Origin: Coniella vitis | Taxonomy: Eukaryota; Ascomycota; Sordariomycetes; Diaporthales; Schizoparmaceae | Assembly (NCBI GenBank): GCA_011317545.1 | Contig: WUJK01000013.1 | Location: 744,001-808,000, forward strand | Direction of reading: 5' to 3' | Length of the DNA stretch: 64,000 nt | Shown: in pieces, positions 10,823 to 22,719 of the stretch | How positions within the stretch are numbered: position 1 is the stretch's first letter | Layout of the letters: each line of letters begins with the position of its first letter | Notes under the pieces: generated by a model | What the model was told of the DNA's origin: nothing | Databases searched by the model: none | The model's input: the letters and a program-made list of their open reading frames with translations, nothing else | Made by a program: the position numbers and the translations under genes

Positions 10823-12692
10823 TCAGAGCCCTCTCTTCTCCCACTGGCTGCGAGGATCCTCGAGTTCTACCTTGGGAAACCTCGGGTCCTTCTGATACGG
10901 CAGGAAGTCGCTGCTCTCCACCATCCATCGCAGCACAGCCGCCTCCATGCTCCTCCTGACCTCTGCATGCTCCGGGACGTCGGCGAGGTTGTGCAGCTCC
11001 TGCGGGTCGTTTCTCCGGCTATACAACTCGGGCGGCTCGTAGAGCCGGTACACAAACGTCCACTCCTTGCTGCGCACCGCCACCGCCTTCCCCACCAGCG
11101 CCGTGTCCTCGTGCTGCAGCGCGGCCTTGATGTCGTACGGATAGGGCGCCTGCTCGAGCAGCGGCTCCTCGGACAGCAAGAAGCCACCCTCGCTGAAGGC
11201 GAACTCCCGATGCTGGACCGCGCTGCCATCCGCCTGCCTGCCGCCCTTGACCAGGACCTCGCACAGCGACCGGCCGCAGTGCGGAAAGTGCTCGCCGATG
11301 CCCGCCATCTGCAGCACTGTCGGCAGCAGATCGACCATCTCGACCATCTCGCCGTAGACGACGCCGCCGGGGAGGCCCGCGCCGCCGATGATGAGCGGCT
11401 CGCGCGTCAGGCTGTCCGAGAGGCCCGACGGCCACTTCTCAATCATGCCGTGGTCGCCGAGGTACTCGCCGTGGTCGGTGAAGAACAGGGTGACCGTCTG
11501 GTCCCAGTGCCCGAGCTCTTTGGTCTTGGCGACGACGCGGCCGAACTGGTCGTCGAGGCGCGTGATCATGCCATAGTAGGTGGCCGTGATCTCGGCCCAG
11601 ATCTCGGGGGTTGCGCGATGCGTGCCGTAACGGGCCCTGTTTATGGCCATGTAGCGAGGCTCGTAGCCGGTCTATTCAACACCATTGGGTTAGAATGGGG
11701 TTTTCTGAGGCTTCAAACAGAGCTTCTTTTGAAACGAGAAGAGGAGCGAGGGGGGCGGAAAAAGGCAAGTCAAGGGTGCAAAGCCGTGCGAGCCGTGATG
11801 ATATATAGCAGAAAAGACCAGACAATACGAGCGGTCCTGTCTTGCTTACCTTGAGCGACACATCTGATGGCATCGCCATGCTCTTCCGGTCATACATGGA
11901 GAAATACGGCTCCTCAACCTGGAAGGGGCAATGCGGGAAGATGAGTGGCATGAACAAGACCCACGGCTTGTCCTGAGGCGGACGCTCCAGCCATTTGAGC
12001 GCAGATCGAACGACGGCGTCATCGTAGTCCATGGCCTGTTCAGCGCCACGCAAGCCCTTGTAAAACAGCCGGCCCCAGATATCCTCCCTATCGCGCTTGT
12101 CTCCGTTGTCACCACCACCACCGCCCCATTTGGGAGTGAACCCCGGGGTCTCCAGGAAGCCGTACTCGTCGACGCTGAGCTCGGTGACCTCGGGGGCAAA
12201 GGTGTCGCCCCGCGGCGCGAGGCAGGCGACGTGGTACCCCGAGAGCCCGCCGCCCTGCTCGCGCAGCGACCGAAAGAGGTTGGGCTCGTGAGGCCGGATG
12301 AGCGACTGCAGCGAGCGGTGGCCCGACACATGCGGGTAGTTGCCCGTGAAGATTGAGCACCGGCTCTGGGCGCAGACGGAGGCTTGCACAAAGGCATTGG
12401 TGAAGAGAGTGCCCGACTCTGCGGCGAAGGCGTCGATATGGGGCGTCTTGACGAGCTGTTATTATGGTCGTTGGGGATTCCAGATTAGCACAAGACACTC
12501 GAACAGTTTTTCTTTTTTTTTTTTTTTTTGCTTTCTTGACGCGCATTTTGGATCGGGTACGGTCAGCTGCGTGGCTTCAAGAGAGGGAGTCCAGGGAGAG
12601 CATCAAATCACCTTGTTTCCTGTGCAGCCCAGCGAATCGTACCGCAGTTGGTCTGGCATAAAGATGATAAAATTCGGTCTGTTGACCTTCAT
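10823..12692 (-). CDS. Sulfatase (arylsulfatase/alkaline-phosphatase superfamily), cytosolic type
   Basis: About 511 residues in three exons: 12692-12612, 12455-11850 and 11671-10823. Junctions keep frame (CTGNK-LVKTPHIDAF; DVSLK-TGYEPRY). The N-terminal metal motif is FIIFMPDQLRYDSLG. The formylglycine signature is SVCAQSRCSIFTG with the modified Cys near residue 55. The C-terminal metal site is FFTDHGEYLGDHGMIEKW (Asp/His near 295-296). The enzyme would hydrolyse a sulfate ester using a calcium ion; the substrate is unknown. The core signature reads C-A-Q-S-R instead of the classical C-x-P-S-R. The start at Met12692 leaves no signal peptide, which suggests a cytosolic enzyme; upstream in-frame codons are open but not protein-like. 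Intron 1 contains a 17-nt T run (plus strand). A long open frame on the opposite strand is only its shadow. Confidence 0.9.
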
Positions 12693-14014
12693 CCCACTAG
12701 GCACAGGAGGATACCGCAGAGGCGGCTCCGCCGCTGATAATGGAGGCTGGTAGCCTGGCTTTTCCTTGGGCGGGTCTGAAGCTATTATAACAGTCTTATG
12801 CTTGTAGTTAGAAGAGAGACGGTTGAGAAAAGCCGCCCAGTATCTGCGGCGGTGGAAATGGAATTCTGTGCCACAGTTTTGGGATTGTGAGGCTTCTAGC
12901 CAGATCAATTGGCAGTTGAGTGTGATTTGACAACTGTCAAGTTTATAATATCTTATCTGCGTATTTGTAGTCGTGGAATAATAGCCCGGGAAACCAAAAC
13001 AAATATGTATATAACGTGATTGTTGTTGCTGAGCACACCATCGTTCCCGCATATCAGCGATTGAGGATAAAATACCGTATACATAACACGGGTATACAAA
13101 CACAGCACTCGCTTTTATTATCCTAGATAGTTTCGAGCGGACGATCTGGGCTTTCTTTCGAGCCTCACTTCTTTCTCTCTACAGAATGTGACTTCTTTGT
13201 CCTTTCTCGCCTTTTATTAATCATACTCTAAATTACACTTTGGCCTTCAAGGTATTCTCTGCGTAATCGTCAAGGCACACATTGGAACGACGTCCAGGAA
13301 TGCGCTCATCTCAAAGGCTTTGCATGAGTCATCAAGACTTTCATAGCACCAGTGAGTGAACTCGACCGAACTCATCAAGTGCTCTCACGCCAGCAAGCAG
13401 TTCAAAAACTTGTGTTGCAATCACGCCGATATGTCTTGTACTACCAAAAAAATATCAACAACTCTCTGATTGATGGCAGAACACCGGCATCCACGAATGA
13501 TCAAAGAAGTAATTGTAATTTGGCTCGAATTTGAAGTGATTCCGCTTCTCAAGGCACATAGTACCCTATATCATGTAACCTGGTAAATATTGCAGCACTT
13601 TGCTCACAGGTCACCAAATGATTCAGCGCTGGCTGGCAATGTACAGAAATGAGAAGCAGGCGGATCAGATTCCGTCTTTAGCTGCTCTTATGGACAGTTC
13701 GCCCATGCATGCTGCTGTCTGCATATATATAATAGATGGTGCCTCGAAAAACACTTGGCCATGGGGATGAAAGTATATTGTGAACAGAGAAAGTAAAGGG
13801 TGGTTATATACTGTTCTCTTCAACAAACCACAAGACATGCTTCTCTTTCACGCGCCGTAATCAGTAATTTCTTACTCGCACACCGAAATCTCACAACATC
13901 CACACGCCCTTGCACAATCCACCGCGGCCCCTTTGACTCCTTTCCAGCCCAGTTTAGTCTTGACCTTCTGACACCTCGTCGCAACAGTGACGCACATGCA
14001 TCACACTGCCAACC
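12693..14014. other. Intergenic region
   Basis: This is the upstream region of the sulfatase and the downstream region of the Kre9/KNH-type gene (both minus). It is AT-rich. No gene-like frame longer than about 70 codons resembles a protein. Confidence 0.4.
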
Positions 14015-15133
14015 TTAGTTCTGGTTCCTCGCCCGCATCCAAGGCCTCACGCGGCCGCCGTCAGAGTGTCTCTTGATAGGCTGGCGCTTCTTCTTTCCGC
14101 ACGAAGAGGAGGAAGAAGTCTTGGCCGAAGCGACCTTTTCCGCAGCATCGACGAGGACGTTGTTGTTGGCGGCGGTGGTGGTGGTGGCGGTGGGAGTAGA
14201 CAAAGCAGCAGACCCAGTAGAGGTGGGCTTGGTGAAGGATGAAATCGCCGTCGTCAGGGTGCCGTTGCTGTGGAAGGCGGGACGAGTGGCTTGGGCGGCT
14301 TGCGCAGTGTTTACACCACGACCTACGACGGGAACGCTGGTCAGCGTGACTGGGTGGCTGTAATCCTTGCTCCAGCCGATGGTGGAGGGACAGGTGGCCG
14401 AGACGAGGCCCGAAGAGGATGCGCCGGTCGTCGTCGCCTCGGACAGGGCAGCCGTGGCGGTGATGGTGGCATTGGCATTGGCCTTGGCGTGGGCGTTGGC
14501 GACGAGTTGGACGCGAGCAACGCCGGCAATCGGGGAGGATGACGATGAAAGAGAGGATGAAGAGGAGGAGGCACGCACCGTGACTGTCTGGGTGACTGTC
14601 GCTGCTGCTGGGCAGGTTGCGGTGGTGGTGGCCGGGTCGGAGCAACTGGTTCCGTTGATGAAGAACTTGTCGGTTTGGGCGTAGATGATGTAGACGTTTG
14701 TGCCGTTGATTGCGTTGCTGTGCCGAGGGCGGTGGTGTTAGTGAACTGGCGATGGTCACAACTGTGGCATTTGTACACGGGGATCCATCCAGCCGCTCCT
14801 TGATTGATACTAATACGAATACACAGTACTGAACAAGAGATCTACTCACAACTGGTAGCCGTACGAGTCGTCGACATCGCAGGGAATGCGCACCGACACC
14901 TCCCCAGCGCTGACCTCCTCGTTCAGCGCCAGCTGCTGATAGTACGGAGGCCAGTTGACAAAGTTGACGAGGTAGACGCTCAGCGTGCTCGGGTCGGTGT
15001 CAACCGAGGTCCAGGCGAGGTCGTAGTAGGTGCCCTTGGTCAGAGTCGCGTTGAGTTCTGGGTTGGAAAAGGCAATGGCGTTGGTGAGGCCGACTGTGGC
15101 GGCCAGGGCCGCGAGAATGGAGACGGTGCGCAT
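14015..15133 (-). CDS. Secreted Kre9/KNH-type Ser/Thr-rich cell-wall protein
   Basis: Exons 15133-14850 and 14717-14015 give 328 residues; the join reads GYQF-NAINGTNVYII. Residues 1-19 are a signal peptide (MRTVSILAALAATVGLTNA). The beta-sandwich that follows, from IAFSNPELNATLTKGTYYDL to YAQTDKFFINGTS, matches the Kre9/KNH N-terminal domain found in fungal GPI-type wall proteins thought to act in beta-1,6-glucan assembly. The rest is Ser/Thr/Ala-rich with candidate N-glycosylation sites (NGT, NAT) and two TTTATC/SATC cysteine segments. Unlike typical members, the C-terminus is basic (CGKKKRQPIKRHSDGG and beyond) and has no hydrophobic GPI-addition signal. Either the protein is soluble, or a further 3' intron was missed. 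Confidence 0.8.
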
Positions 15134-18100
15134 GGTGGGCAGGCGGGCCGGTCACGATTAGATACTACGGTATAAATAGAAAGAAATGGAGTCGCAGAAG
15201 CAAGGCTCCTTGTTTTGTTTCTGAAAGAACGGACGTGTTGCTGAGCACACACAAGAGCAGAGAGCGTGGTGGTTCAGAGAGCGAACCTGGCGGTGGTGGG
15301 CAGAAGCACTGAGGAGCAAAAGTCGTGAGACTGAGAGAACAGGAGGACTCGCAAAACGGAGAGACAGGGCCTGTTATTTGATGCTGATCAAGGCGCGTGC
15401 ATGGCCTTGCCGTTATGCCAAGGCACGCCAGTGGTCAGCCCTCGCGATGGTCGCTCAGTGCTGGTTTGCATAGCCAAATAGGCTCCTCCCTTTTAATCAG
15501 TGACCCACTGGTGTCCGTCCATTTGCCCAGCAGGTGCGTAATACGAGGTGCATAGAATCCTGCGCTGACCTGGTTGATAAGGAGCTTGTGCACATAGCAG
15601 GATGAGAGTGTTGAAGGTGTGAATAGGGCTGCTTGGAGTTCTATGCCGGGTCTTGGTGGAAATCCCCCAAGAGCATTGCTCAGTATCCCAGATGTCTTGT
15701 CAGTAGGAGGGACGGTTCCAAGAGCACTGTCATGCTTCTGAGTCTAGAACAAGTTAGAGCGCAGTCTATTCAGCCCGTATCTGCCTGATCATGGTTGCAA
15801 CGTCGTCGCTGGCGCAGCTGTCATGGCACATAATCTTAAATTGAGATCCACTCAGCGTGGTCGTCGCCCTTGTGGCCGCGACCCTGACTCGGCCCTCAGC
15901 GTCTAAGCCCCCTTTACCGTTGGCTCTGCTGTACTGTGGGCGGCCCTGTGAGATGCTGGTAGAAGTCATGTCGCTTCCAAGCAAGAACACACGCCTCGTG
16001 CTTCTTCATTTGTTCTTGAGGCTGTATATGCGCGCGTGGGGATTGCTTTCGCATGTTTTCACTCTGAACTCACTTTTCAGGAGACCACATCGTGTAGCAA
16101 ATGAACAGCCTCGCTGCTGGCCGCAGGTGTGTGCTTGGGATATTAGTTCTCTGAGACCTCGACCATTTATCACGAATGAACAAAAATCCTGACGTGACAA
16201 GTGTTTAAAATTGTACCCTAAGTTGAAATGGTTCAAGCTGTTGTACTTTTGGCAGAACCGCCAAGTAGTTCTGCCAGATATCATTGGCTGCTTCTCGTTC
16301 ATACACCGTACAACAGCAGCACATGTGTTTCACGGCGCATTATGGCCCAAGTCTCGTCACACTATTGGAAGCCAACCTCGCATTCTCATTTCCCAATGAG
16401 CAACAGTGGCCACCATTCAGCCAGCTTCACCAATGTAATCCTGCAGTGCCGGCTCCTTCAAGCGTCTCAGAAAGTAGTGCTCACACCCATGATTTCCTAT
16501 CTCCCAAGGTTATGCATTTGCTGAAGGGTCCCACTAAACCTAATAGTGCACAAGCCACAAGATGGAATACTTATCCAGATCTCACTGCGGACGTGGTGAT
16601 TGATGTACCAGCCAAGTCACTACTAGCCAAACATATAAAAAGCCCGGCAGGAGAAAGGCGAGTTCCAGTCGGTTTGGATCGCTTCTTCTTGTCGTGAGCA
16701 TCAGACGAGACGTTACGTAGAATTACAATTCTAGCTTGACAAAAGTTGCATTACGCAGAGTTAACAGAAAGTTGCTCAGTGGTTGCTGATACGCCTTGTT
16801 AAGATTAGAACTGCGCGAAAGAATAATCCAACCGGCCTCGCTAGCATAGTTGGAGACCAAATGAGAAAAGACTTCTAAAAGACTCGACCTTTTGCCGCTT
16901 TACGTTACTGCTGGATGCAAGAAGCGTGCTAGGTGCCCACATTCAACACAGACAGAAAATCTAAGGCAAACGAGAAGACAAACTTGCCACTAGAGGGCCA
17001 CTATCCAACCTATCGCGGTGCAATTTAAATCGCCCGGAAACTTGCATGTTTTGACAATGCGATCCGTCACTCTTGTGATGATTCCACTCGACCTTTTGTC
17101 ATGATAAAGATGCTGGCCATGACAATGGTCTGGACGGATAGGCCCAGAATGTGAATGGTGAAGACAAAGAGCGGCTATTGTTGGGCCAACGAACCAATAC
17201 TTCCTTCTTTCTAAGACTGCGATGGGAAGAATATGGTGAGAAAAGGTGAACGGAATCCCATGATAGACGTGTCATTGGACACTCTACAAAGAGCTCTCAC
17301 CTCGAGCCAATATATATTTCAGTTCTGATAAGGTTTTATTTGAGTGTTAAAGGACGAATGCTACTTAGTCTTCAAGAAACACGCATGAATATACCAGCAT
17401 AAGGTCTGGCTGGGAATTAAAGACTTCTTCAAAGCAAGCTTGCCCCTGTGTGGTACATCAGGATCCTTCACGCGCTCTCGAGCGGATCGTCTCAAATTAT
17501 GAGTATGAGAAGTTCGAAACCTCCCGTGTGTGCCACAATATCCTGAATGACGATGTCTTTATTAGAGTATGATGAAACAACTATCTTGCTTAGAGCTGCT
17601 GTGGCATCTATGTCCTGGTATCCGTAGGTTGCACGGCAAGGCTTGTTCAGCGGTTGAGAGAAACCGTCTCGCTGCATCAGGTTCTCTTGAATCTCGCGAT
17701 GCCTTCCACAGCTTTAAAGGCAACCTTGGAGATACACTTGAACAATTTTATCAGTTATCATGGTCTATATCTTACACTAGCATGGCACTCGAACACTCCC
17801 GTCCGATATATACACCTCAATGGTCTAACCTTTCCTTGATCTCGCTGTAACAATCCGAGACTTGATTGCGTTGATTGAAGATGGGCGGTTGCTCAGCAAA
17901 CACATTATGCAGAAAGGCGCTTGAGAATAGTACTATAATAGTTATAGCTTCTTGTCATACTGTTGGTCGACCCGTCCAGGGGACTATACTCACGTATTGG
18001 TGTCGACCACCACTCCATGCTTGATGAACGAGCAGCGTCACGGTCTGATTGCGCAAGACCTCCCAAGGACTCGAACCTCTTGTGGGAAGCTCTGCGAGTT

Positions 18101-19348
18101 GCCATGTGGATGCTACAATGAAGCCAGAAGGGAAACTAATGCGTCCATCTACGATTTGTAAAGATTTTGGTGTACCTATAGCTTTACGGCACTGAGCCGG
18201 TCTCTTTAGACTTTCTCCTAGAATTCGGGGAAGGCTTATGAAAGCTTTTGTGTGCGAACACATGGTCCTTCAAATGATAGCATGATTTGGATAAGAAGCA
18301 ACTCAATAGTTTGACAACTAGGTATTTGTTATTGTGGTTTTCTCGGCATCTTAAGACGACTCCGTATTTTACTAGACTGAAACCAGTCAACAACAATTTG
18401 AATTCTTTTCACAGACTCTCACCCCTCCTTGAACAATGTCCGGATCGAACCTCTAGGACTCCTTCCAAATTTCATATTCAATCCTAGAATAACCAGCCTC
18501 GTGTTCCCCCGAACGGAAGAGAGATATGTACAATCCTCGAATTGTTCTTAACAATCTAGTCTCCTACAGTGTTCTACCTTATACAGGCCTTAGACCATAG
18601 CATATTGTTCTCTATGTCCTCCTACAGACTCCCAACTCATATTTTGTATCTTTTTCTGCCCAGGTGTTTAGTGAAAACAACCCTGAATCATGATCAACCT
18701 GCTGCATATATTCCTGGTCATGCTTGGGTCAAGACATTGAATTTATCCCTTGAACGTCTGATGAAGGTGCCCGACATCGACCCAGGCGCGCAAACGCACC
18801 GTCATATACTCAAAACTGATCACAATATTTACAAGTCCGTTGGCTGTATAATAGCACCGCACCCATGTGTCTTACTGAATGCAAATCGTGTTCACCACTC
18901 ACGAGTACTCCCCCTCAATGCCCAACACCCCACAATTGCGCCTCCAAGGCCCAGTATACATCATCTAGGCCGTGATATGCTTCCGGAGATCCACCTCCTA
19001 CCTCCCGACAGGTTAACTTTATATGCAGGAAGGGGTGCAATGCTGCACTAGATCACAACTGAGGAAAAAAAATGTGCCACTTGGTTTTGGTGGCAATGTG
19101 TTGTCTTTTGAAACATATACATGTACAGAACATGCTGCAGTGTCTGTCCCTATCGAGTCGAGTCTAAGCTCGTGCCTCTCGCGATGCAAAGATGTCCCCG
19201 TGAGCCTTCGCTATAAACCATCACCAAGTTCTCACACACCTTCTTCAAGTCCCCTTATCAAGACTACCACCTACCATGCCATGAGGTTGAACGGCTCATA
19301 ATTACCACCCCAAACATTCGAAATCTCCTCTTTCTTCGGCCTTCCAAA
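15134..19348. other. Gene-poor 4.2-kb region between divergent genes
   Basis: No convincing gene. The first few hundred bases are the upstream region of the Kre9/KNH-type gene. From about 16.7 to 17.5 kb no frame of 60 codons exists on either strand, suggesting old degraded sequence. Scattered frames at 15.77-15.99 kb (minus), 17.9-18.3 kb (minus) and 18.6-19.05 kb (plus) do not match families I know. The last 150 bp is the HET promoter. Confidence 0.4.
19212..19217 (+). promoter_or_regulatory. TATA box candidate of the HET gene
   Basis: TATAAA lies 132 bp before the HET start codon. It is followed by a CT/CA-rich stretch (CACCTTCTTCAAGTCCCC), the usual setting of fungal transcription starts. 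Confidence 0.45.
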
Positions 19349-22108
19349 ATGGCCCCCGTGTCCGACGCCGCCCCCTCCTCCCTCATCCAACCATGCACCG
19401 CCTGCAGAGCCGCCCTCCAAGTCGAGGAACGCATCGTAGTCGTCCACGGCACAATCCACTCCTTCCTCGCCTCCGTCCGCCAAAACTGCCACTTTTGCCG
19501 TTCTCTCTTCCATCAATTGCCCGGCACCCACCAAGAGACCCTGACGAGCTTCTACCGCCAGCAGCAGCAGCAGCACCCCCCAGACCGCTCCCCGTCCACC
19601 CCGTCCACCCCGTCCCGCAATATCTACAAGATCCACCGCGCCGATGAATCCTCGTTTTCCATGACGCAGGACCTCCTCGTGCCCTACGAGCACCACTCGG
19701 CAGAGCAGCCGAGAGCCACCAAGGTGGTGACGTTTCAGCGGGCGTACCTCGATTTGCCGCGTGCGTATGGATCGTTGCGGGGCAGTTTTGTGTTCAACCT
19801 CTTTCTCCTCTCCCCGGACGAGTGGCGCGCGCATTGTGCGGTCTGGAACCAAGAGATTGTGCGCGCTGGGCGCGCGGGGGAATGCCCGTTGCCGGATATG
19901 GTGGCGGCGAACCCGTGGGTGCAGTTGTGGCCGTTGCCTGAGGAAATGGTCTCGGTGGCGCGGCAGAGCAGCGACGGGGAAGGGGCCGGTGGAGAGGAGG
20001 AGCAGCAGCAACAACAACAAAAGTATATACCGGGCGTGGTGACTTCATCGTCGACGCACTCGGATGAGACGTTTGCAAAGATTGCACGGTGGCTGGCCAC
20101 GTGTGCAAGGGATCACAAGACCTGTCGCCAGAGGCGAGAAGAGCAAGAGGAATTGGGATGGCTGCCTACGCGGCTTATCAAGGTAGAAAAAGCACGAGTG
20201 CGAACTCGCACTGTGGATGATAATGATGATGATGATGACGACGACGACGACGACGATAAGAGCGCTTCTCCCGAGAAAGACAACGTTTCCTCCTCTTCCC
20301 ACCAGCTCATGCACTGTCGAATCGTGGAAACGGAGAAGAACGCAAAGGAATGGCTTCAGCGTCGCGATGATGGTGGCGCCACCGCCTCCAGTACCGCATA
20401 CATCACCCTCAGCCATCGCTGGCCAGCAGACCACCCCGACCGCGTTGCCAAACTGAGCACAGACAACCTGGAAGCGTGGAAGATCCAACTTCCTCTTGAG
20501 AAGCTCTCGCAAACCTTTCGCGGCGCCTTTGATGTAGCACTGAGGCTGGGCATCTCGTATATATGGATTGATTCCCTTTGTATCATTCAGGAGGGTGCTG
20601 GTGCAAAAGCAGACTGGGAATTCGAGGCGGGTAGAATGGAAAAGGTCTACTCGCACGCACAATTCAATATCTATGCCGCGCGCGGCAAGCCAAATGACGA
20701 CGATACGCTGGATGGGTTATTCGTCCAACGAGACCCGAGTCAGCTCGTTCTACACCGTGCATGGCTAGACTTGGACGGTATGCCTTCTGCTCCTGTTGCT
20801 GCTCCTCCTTGGCACGACGATAAGACAGGGAGTCTCCGACCATTCAAACATCTCCACAGCAGACACGTTCTCGCTATCCCCGGTGTCAACACACCAGGCG
20901 AGCTCTGGCAAGCCAAAATAGACAGCTCGCCGCTCGCCGCCCGCGGCTGGATCTTCCAAGAGCAACTCCTCTCGCGCGCCAACCTCCATTTCAGCCGCGA
21001 CGAAGTCCTCTTTGAGTGCCGCGAGATGCGAGCGAGCGAGGTCCTGGGTACAGAAGACGACTATGCCCTGCATGTGCACAGCTGGGGATCCGGCGGAGAC
21101 AAGCCGAAGTTGCCCCTGAACGCCGCCGACGGCGAGGAATCCTTTGGACCGGGCGGACCGATTCAGTGTTGGCAGAAGCTGCTGGCCGAGTTCTCTGGGC
21201 GGAAGCTCTCGTACCCCACGGATCGACTTGTTGCCATGAGTGGCGTGGCACAGCATTTCAAAGGGAGAGTGTTGGATGGGGATGGGTATCTTGCGGGTCT
21301 GTGGAGGAGCCGTCTTGCGGTGGAGTTGTTGTGGAGGCTTGCCAAAGGTGCCGCGCCCAAGGACATGTTTGAAGGGCTGGCTCGGCATTGGAGAAAGCCG
21401 GTCCGTCAACTCAGCTTTTCGTGGATCTCGGTATTGACGCCCATCGAGCAGCCTATCATGTTTCCTGTCTGGTATGGGTATATTGCGGATGTGGAGTGCA
21501 TAAGGTACCGTACTTGGTCCGCGTTGGACAATGTCGAATGCGCTGTACCTGCTGAAGAACCGTTTCTTGGGGATATTTTCTCGCTGCAGCCAGCACCACC
21601 GGCGATCGAACTTCGAATTACAGGGCACCTCAGGCAAATAAGTCTTGTGTCTCCGTCACCCTCCAGTCAAGGTCTTGAACCTCTCCCAGACCATCTCGTT
21701 GCCGAGGACCAAGTATGCCTTATTCTGGGACAATATGCAAGCATGCCCACTGGAGGTCTCCAAATAAAAGGTGACACCAGGCTGGACTTTGGGGTAAAGT
21801 ATCAAGACCTGACAGCTCTGAACGAGGCAGGGGTTCTGTTTGTGATACCACTTACCTCTAAAGATGAAGTGACCTGCAGAACATGGCTTCTTTTGCTCGT
21901 TGTGGTCGATCGCGCCATGGGAAGGTTCCGTCGCATTGGTGTCCATGAAGGCGGGATATGGCCTGAAGGGCAGGAAGAAGAGTTGGCTGAATGGTTGTTC
22001 GCCGAAGGTCCTCCGCCAAATTGGGAAGGGCCATGGACCGCGTTGAACGACTTGCCCTGTGGGCACTATGACCAAGTCGAAAAGAAGCACAGTATCTTTT
22101 TGATTTGA
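19349..22108 (+). CDS. HET-domain (heterokaryon incompatibility) protein
   Basis: An uninterrupted 919-codon frame. Near the N-terminus are paired cysteines (CTACRAAL and CHFCRSLF), a common feature of large HET proteins. The HET domain spans about residues 350-455: AYITLSHRWP, then FDVALRLGISYIWIDSLCII, then KVYSHAQFNIYAARG. The follow-on block ARGWIFQEQLLSRANLHFS and VLFECREM lies near 529-558. HET domains trigger programmed cell death on meeting non-self partners in hyphal fusion; the partner gene is not evident here. Three simple-sequence insertions lie before the domain: Gln runs near residues 70 and 217 and an acidic run near 290-302 encoded by GAT/GAC repeats. The C-terminal third resembles nothing I recognise. 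A TATAAA box precedes the gene, and it converges on the Q-rich coiled-coil gene. Confidence 0.93.
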   Translation: MAPVSDAAPSSLIQPCTACRAALQVEERIVVVHGTIHSFLASVRQNCHFCRSLFHQLPGTHQETLTSFYRQQQQQHPPDRSPSTPSTPSRNIYKIHRADESSFSMTQDLLVPYEHHSAEQPRATKVVTFQRAYLDLPRAYGSLRGSFVFNLFLLSPDEWRAHCAVWNQEIVRAGRAGECPLPDMVAANPWVQLWPLPEEMVSVARQSSDGEGAGGEEEQQQQQQKYIPGVVTSSSTHSDETFAKIARWLATCARDHKTCRQRREEQEELGWLPTRLIKVEKARVRTRTVDDNDDDDDDDDDDDKSASPEKDNVSSSSHQLMHCRIVETEKNAKEWLQRRDDGGATASSTAYITLSHRWPADHPDRVAKLSTDNLEAWKIQLPLEKLSQTFRGAFDVALRLGISYIWIDSLCIIQEGAGAKADWEFEAGRMEKVYSHAQFNIYAARGKPNDDDTLDGLFVQRDPSQLVLHRAWLDLDGMPSAPVAAPPWHDDKTGSLRPFKHLHSRHVLAIPGVNTPGELWQAKIDSSPLAARGWIFQEQLLSRANLHFSRDEVLFECREMRASEVLGTEDDYALHVHSWGSGGDKPKLPLNAADGEESFGPGGPIQCWQKLLAEFSGRKLSYPTDRLVAMSGVAQHFKGRVLDGDGYLAGLWRSRLAVELLWRLAKGAAPKDMFEGLARHWRKPVRQLSFSWISVLTPIEQPIMFPVWYGYIADVECIRYRTWSALDNVECAVPAEEPFLGDIFSLQPAPPAIELRITGHLRQISLVSPSPSSQGLEPLPDHLVAEDQVCLILGQYASMPTGGLQIKGDTRLDFGVKYQDLTALNEAGVLFVIPLTSKDEVTCRTWLLLLVVVDRAMGRFRRIGVHEGGIWPEGQEEELAEWLFAEGPPPNWEGPWTALNDLPCGHYDQVEKKHSIFLI

Positions 22109-22719
22109 TGATTTATGATTTCGAAATATGGCGAAAAGCTGCGAAGTACGTCGCGGCATAGTGTAAGATCCCGAAAGAAAAGCGTAGAGCGGAGACGCAT
22201 TGAGTAACCAAATTATATTGCAGCACACAGAAAGTTATCACCAAGTCCATCGTTGTCTGGTCAAGCCTCACGCCATATTTTCTCGCCATTTATTATCGAC
22301 CATCCCGTCGTTGTATGTGCATCTGGTTTGCATTATTTCGTGCTGTGCGTCCCGTTGCGTAGAAGTCATGTAATTCGTTCGTCCGTGGGTCCATATGCAG
22401 AAAGCCGTCTAGAAAAAGATAAGAAAGTTTCATCAAATCGTCATCATCAACGCAGCAATGCCGTCCGTTGTGTCAGTCCTCTGTGAACCCGTTGGCCAGT
22501 TCAATTGATTCCAACCCTGTGCTCATGCCTCCATGTGGTTCCCCAGCGTTGCCTTGTGGGGGCGGGGAAAGAAAAAAAAGAAAAGAAAAGAGGACAAAAA
22601 CAAAAAGGAGAAAACGCCAATCTGACCAGACCAACCGGTCCGATTATTTCCAGTCCATGTCCCAGATCATTATTCATCGATCATGACCGCAGCGTTAAAC
22701 GCCGCCAGAACAATCGTTG
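22109..22719. other. Convergent intergenic region
   Basis: This is the space between the stops of the HET gene and the Q/H-rich gene. It contains a purine-rich tract (22563-22612, mostly A and G on the plus strand). No gene is seen. Confidence 0.4.

Noticed and set aside
10670..11854. 394-codon plus-strand open frame
   Set aside because: It is antisense to sulfatase exons 2-3, has sulfatase codon bias in mirror image, and contains no recognisable domain.
17905..18396. Minus-strand frames with a faint P450-like ordering (LGESLKRP..., then ISFPSGFIVA)
   Set aside because: No ExxR helix in the right place, no heme-Cys motif and several frame breaks. The likeness is too weak to call even a pseudogene.
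18421..18470. tRNA-like B-box (GGTTCGATCC on the minus strand)
   Set aside because: The T-stem does not pair and no A-box, anticodon arm or acceptor stem could be built.
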